Assembly (NCBI GenBank): GCA_019244295.1
Contig: JAFASX010000144.1
Coordinates: forward strand, 31,094-95,093
Direction of reading: 5' to 3'
From: Pseudonocardia sp.
GTDB taxonomy: Bacteria; Actinomycetota; Actinomycetes; Mycobacteriales; Pseudonocardiaceae
Length of the DNA: 64,000 bases
Within the stretch, counting starts at the first letter, position 1. The number at the start of each line of letters is the position of its first letter. The notes beneath the pieces were generated by a model that was not told the DNA's origin, made no database searches, and saw only the letters and a program-made list of their open reading frames with translations. Positions 63,279-64,000 of this stretch are shown piece after piece. Made by a program: the position numbers and the translations under genes.

Positions 63279-63613
63279 CCCCGGTTAACATCCGGCTACA
63301 AGATCTAGTCAAGACGTTAAATAACTCGGCTTGCGTTACCTCGCCACCCGCAACGTCCACCAAACGCCAGTCGACCGCCGATCGACAGGGAAGCTGCGGA
63401 CATCCACCCAGACGGGTCGTCACACTCAACTGACCAGCGGCCTCGAATCTTCAATAACTGGCGTCAGTCGAAATGTTGAGTAACCAGTTATAACGCCCGC
63501 TACACGCGCGGTGGATAGCCTATAAGATGTAGACTAGTAGCCTCGATCTCGTACCGGAAGAATTTATCACAGTAGCGAGACCTCCCTGCGCTCACCGCCG
63601 GAATAGGGACAAC
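63279..63613. other. Intergenic region upstream of the phosphoesterase gene
   Basis: About 335 bases, less G/C-rich than the neighbours, without a supported gene. It should hold the phosphoesterase promoter; on the minus strand TTGACT is present near 63310 as a possible -35 box. It also receives the 3' end of the repeat-protein gene. No repeat or palindrome of note was seen. Confidence 0.4.
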
Positions 63614-64000
63614 CTAATTTGGAGGACCTAGTTTCCGCATGAAGCCGAGCACTTCCGCGAACCGGTCGGACAACACAACGAGTTGCTCGAAGTGACGGCG
63701 CTGATTGTCTTCAATTCGGCCCAACCTCGCGCTATGTATGGCCAACGTTTGCTGAACTTCGCCCATGCGTTCAGTCCCGTTACGCTGAACTCCGTCGATA
63801 CGTTCGGCCAACGTCCACTGAACCCCATCAACACGCTCACCCAGCGTACGCCCAACCCCATTAATGCGCTCACCCAACGCGTGCTCAGCTCCATCAACAC
63901 GCTCACCCAACGCGCGCTCAGCTCCATCAACACGCTCACCCAACGCGCGCTCAACTCCATCAACACGCTCACCCAACGCGCGCTCAACTCCATCAACACG
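63614..64000 (-). CDS. Repeat protein made of 11-residue units, C-terminal part (5' end outside window)
   Basis: The minus strand is open from the window edge to a TAG at 63614. The upstream part consists of 11-residue units of the form GERVDGVERAL with small changes (GERVDGAEHAL, GERINGVGRTL, AERIDGVQRNG). It is followed by a charged helical end with LGRIEDNQRRHFEQLVVLSD and FAEVLGFMRKLGPPN. An 11-residue period fits a right-handed (hendecad) coiled coil or an amphipathic helix bundle. The total length and N-terminus are unknown. No family is assigned. Confidence 0.7.
   Translation of the reverse strand, partial: RVDGVERALGERVDGVERALGERVDGAERALGERVDGAEHALGERINGVGRTLGERVDGVQWTLAERIDGVQRNGTERMGEVQQTLAIHSARLGRIEDNQRRHFEQLVVLSDRFAEVLGFMRKLGPPN
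63785..64000. repeat. Tandem 33-base repeat (runs off the window edge)
   Basis: About six and a half units of 33 bases are visible. The unit core reads TCAACACGCTCACCCAACGC on the plus strand. The copies nearest the edge are almost identical and those toward the gene's 3' end have diverged. The unit length is a multiple of three and lies in the reading frame of the repeat protein, so unit gain or loss would change only the protein length. Confidence 0.9.

Noticed and set aside
63785..64000. CRISPR array
   Set aside because: The repeat units are contiguous without unique spacers, in frame with a coding region, and no cas genes are present.

Overview
The window comes from a high-GC actinomycete. 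GTG starts, ATGA and TGATG gene overlaps and strong G/C in third codon positions are seen throughout. The gene content points to the Pseudonocardiaceae/Mycobacteriales side of the phylum: a MurT/GatD lipid II amidation pair, an EthA/EthR-like pair, a very large single-chain acyl-CoA carboxylase, form I CO dehydrogenase and a PaaABCDE cluster. The family assignment is an inference; no rRNA or other marker lies in the window.

Layout. 0-3.3 kb: the end of a NarL-type response regulator, converging on a large PAS/GAF sensor kinase. 3.3-4.2 kb: mostly decayed sequence with a serine hydrolase remnant. 4.2-6.8 kb: metK, a broken metE-like fragment and a metF-like reductase. 6.9-8.3 kb: a membrane Ser/Thr kinase homologue whose catalytic Asp is replaced by Asn. 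8.5-12.3 kb: an ATP-grasp ligase, a GDP-mannose-type dehydrogenase and a GT4 glycosyltransferase, probably for an extracellular polysaccharide. 12.5-18.1 kb: an 1886-residue biotin-dependent carboxylase.

18.6-28.9 kb is a form I carbon monoxide dehydrogenase region. It has coxM-coxS-coxL-coxG, led by a small unknown gene and trailed by five tiny single-TM membrane proteins, and is flanked by coxD and coxE (AAA+ and VWA) and an XdhC/CoxF protein. CoxL carries the form I active-site loop AYRCSFR, so oxidation of CO as an energy supplement is predicted. 28.9-31.2 kb: an EthA-type Baeyer-Villiger monooxygenase divergent from an EthR-type repressor, with two 15-bp operator-like palindromes in a 74-bp spacer.

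31.2-34.9 kb: murT-gatD-murJ-like (lipid II amidation and flipping). 35-35.7 kb: a BldC-like HTH protein and a membrane protein. 35.8-39.6 kb: paaABCDE (ring epoxidation of phenylacetyl-CoA), then an enoyl-CoA hydratase. 40.7-46.7 kb: gltBD. 47.1-53.3 kb: a His-rich mini-protein and a cell-wall module (small TM protein, a RodA/FtsW-PBP fusion, an MreB-like actin, an NlpC/P60 hydrolase) with a probable plus-strand small RNA in the mreB-nlpC spacer. 53.8-58.3 kb: a frameshifted MFS transporter, an acyl-CoA dehydrogenase pair with one partner frameshifted, an FmdB-like zinc ribbon protein and another enoyl-CoA hydratase. 58.4-64 kb: gamma-glutamyltransferase lipoprotein, GNAT, a tiny membrane protein, a Tat-exported phospholipase C-type phosphoesterase, and at the edge a protein made of 11-residue repeats.

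Four broken genes in 64 kb, two of which need only one or two indels to repair, mean either recent gene loss or residual assembly errors. Large inverted repeats (a 56-bp perfect palindrome and a 27-bp hairpin) sit in two divergent promoter regions. No IS element, CRISPR array, rRNA or tRNA was recognised.
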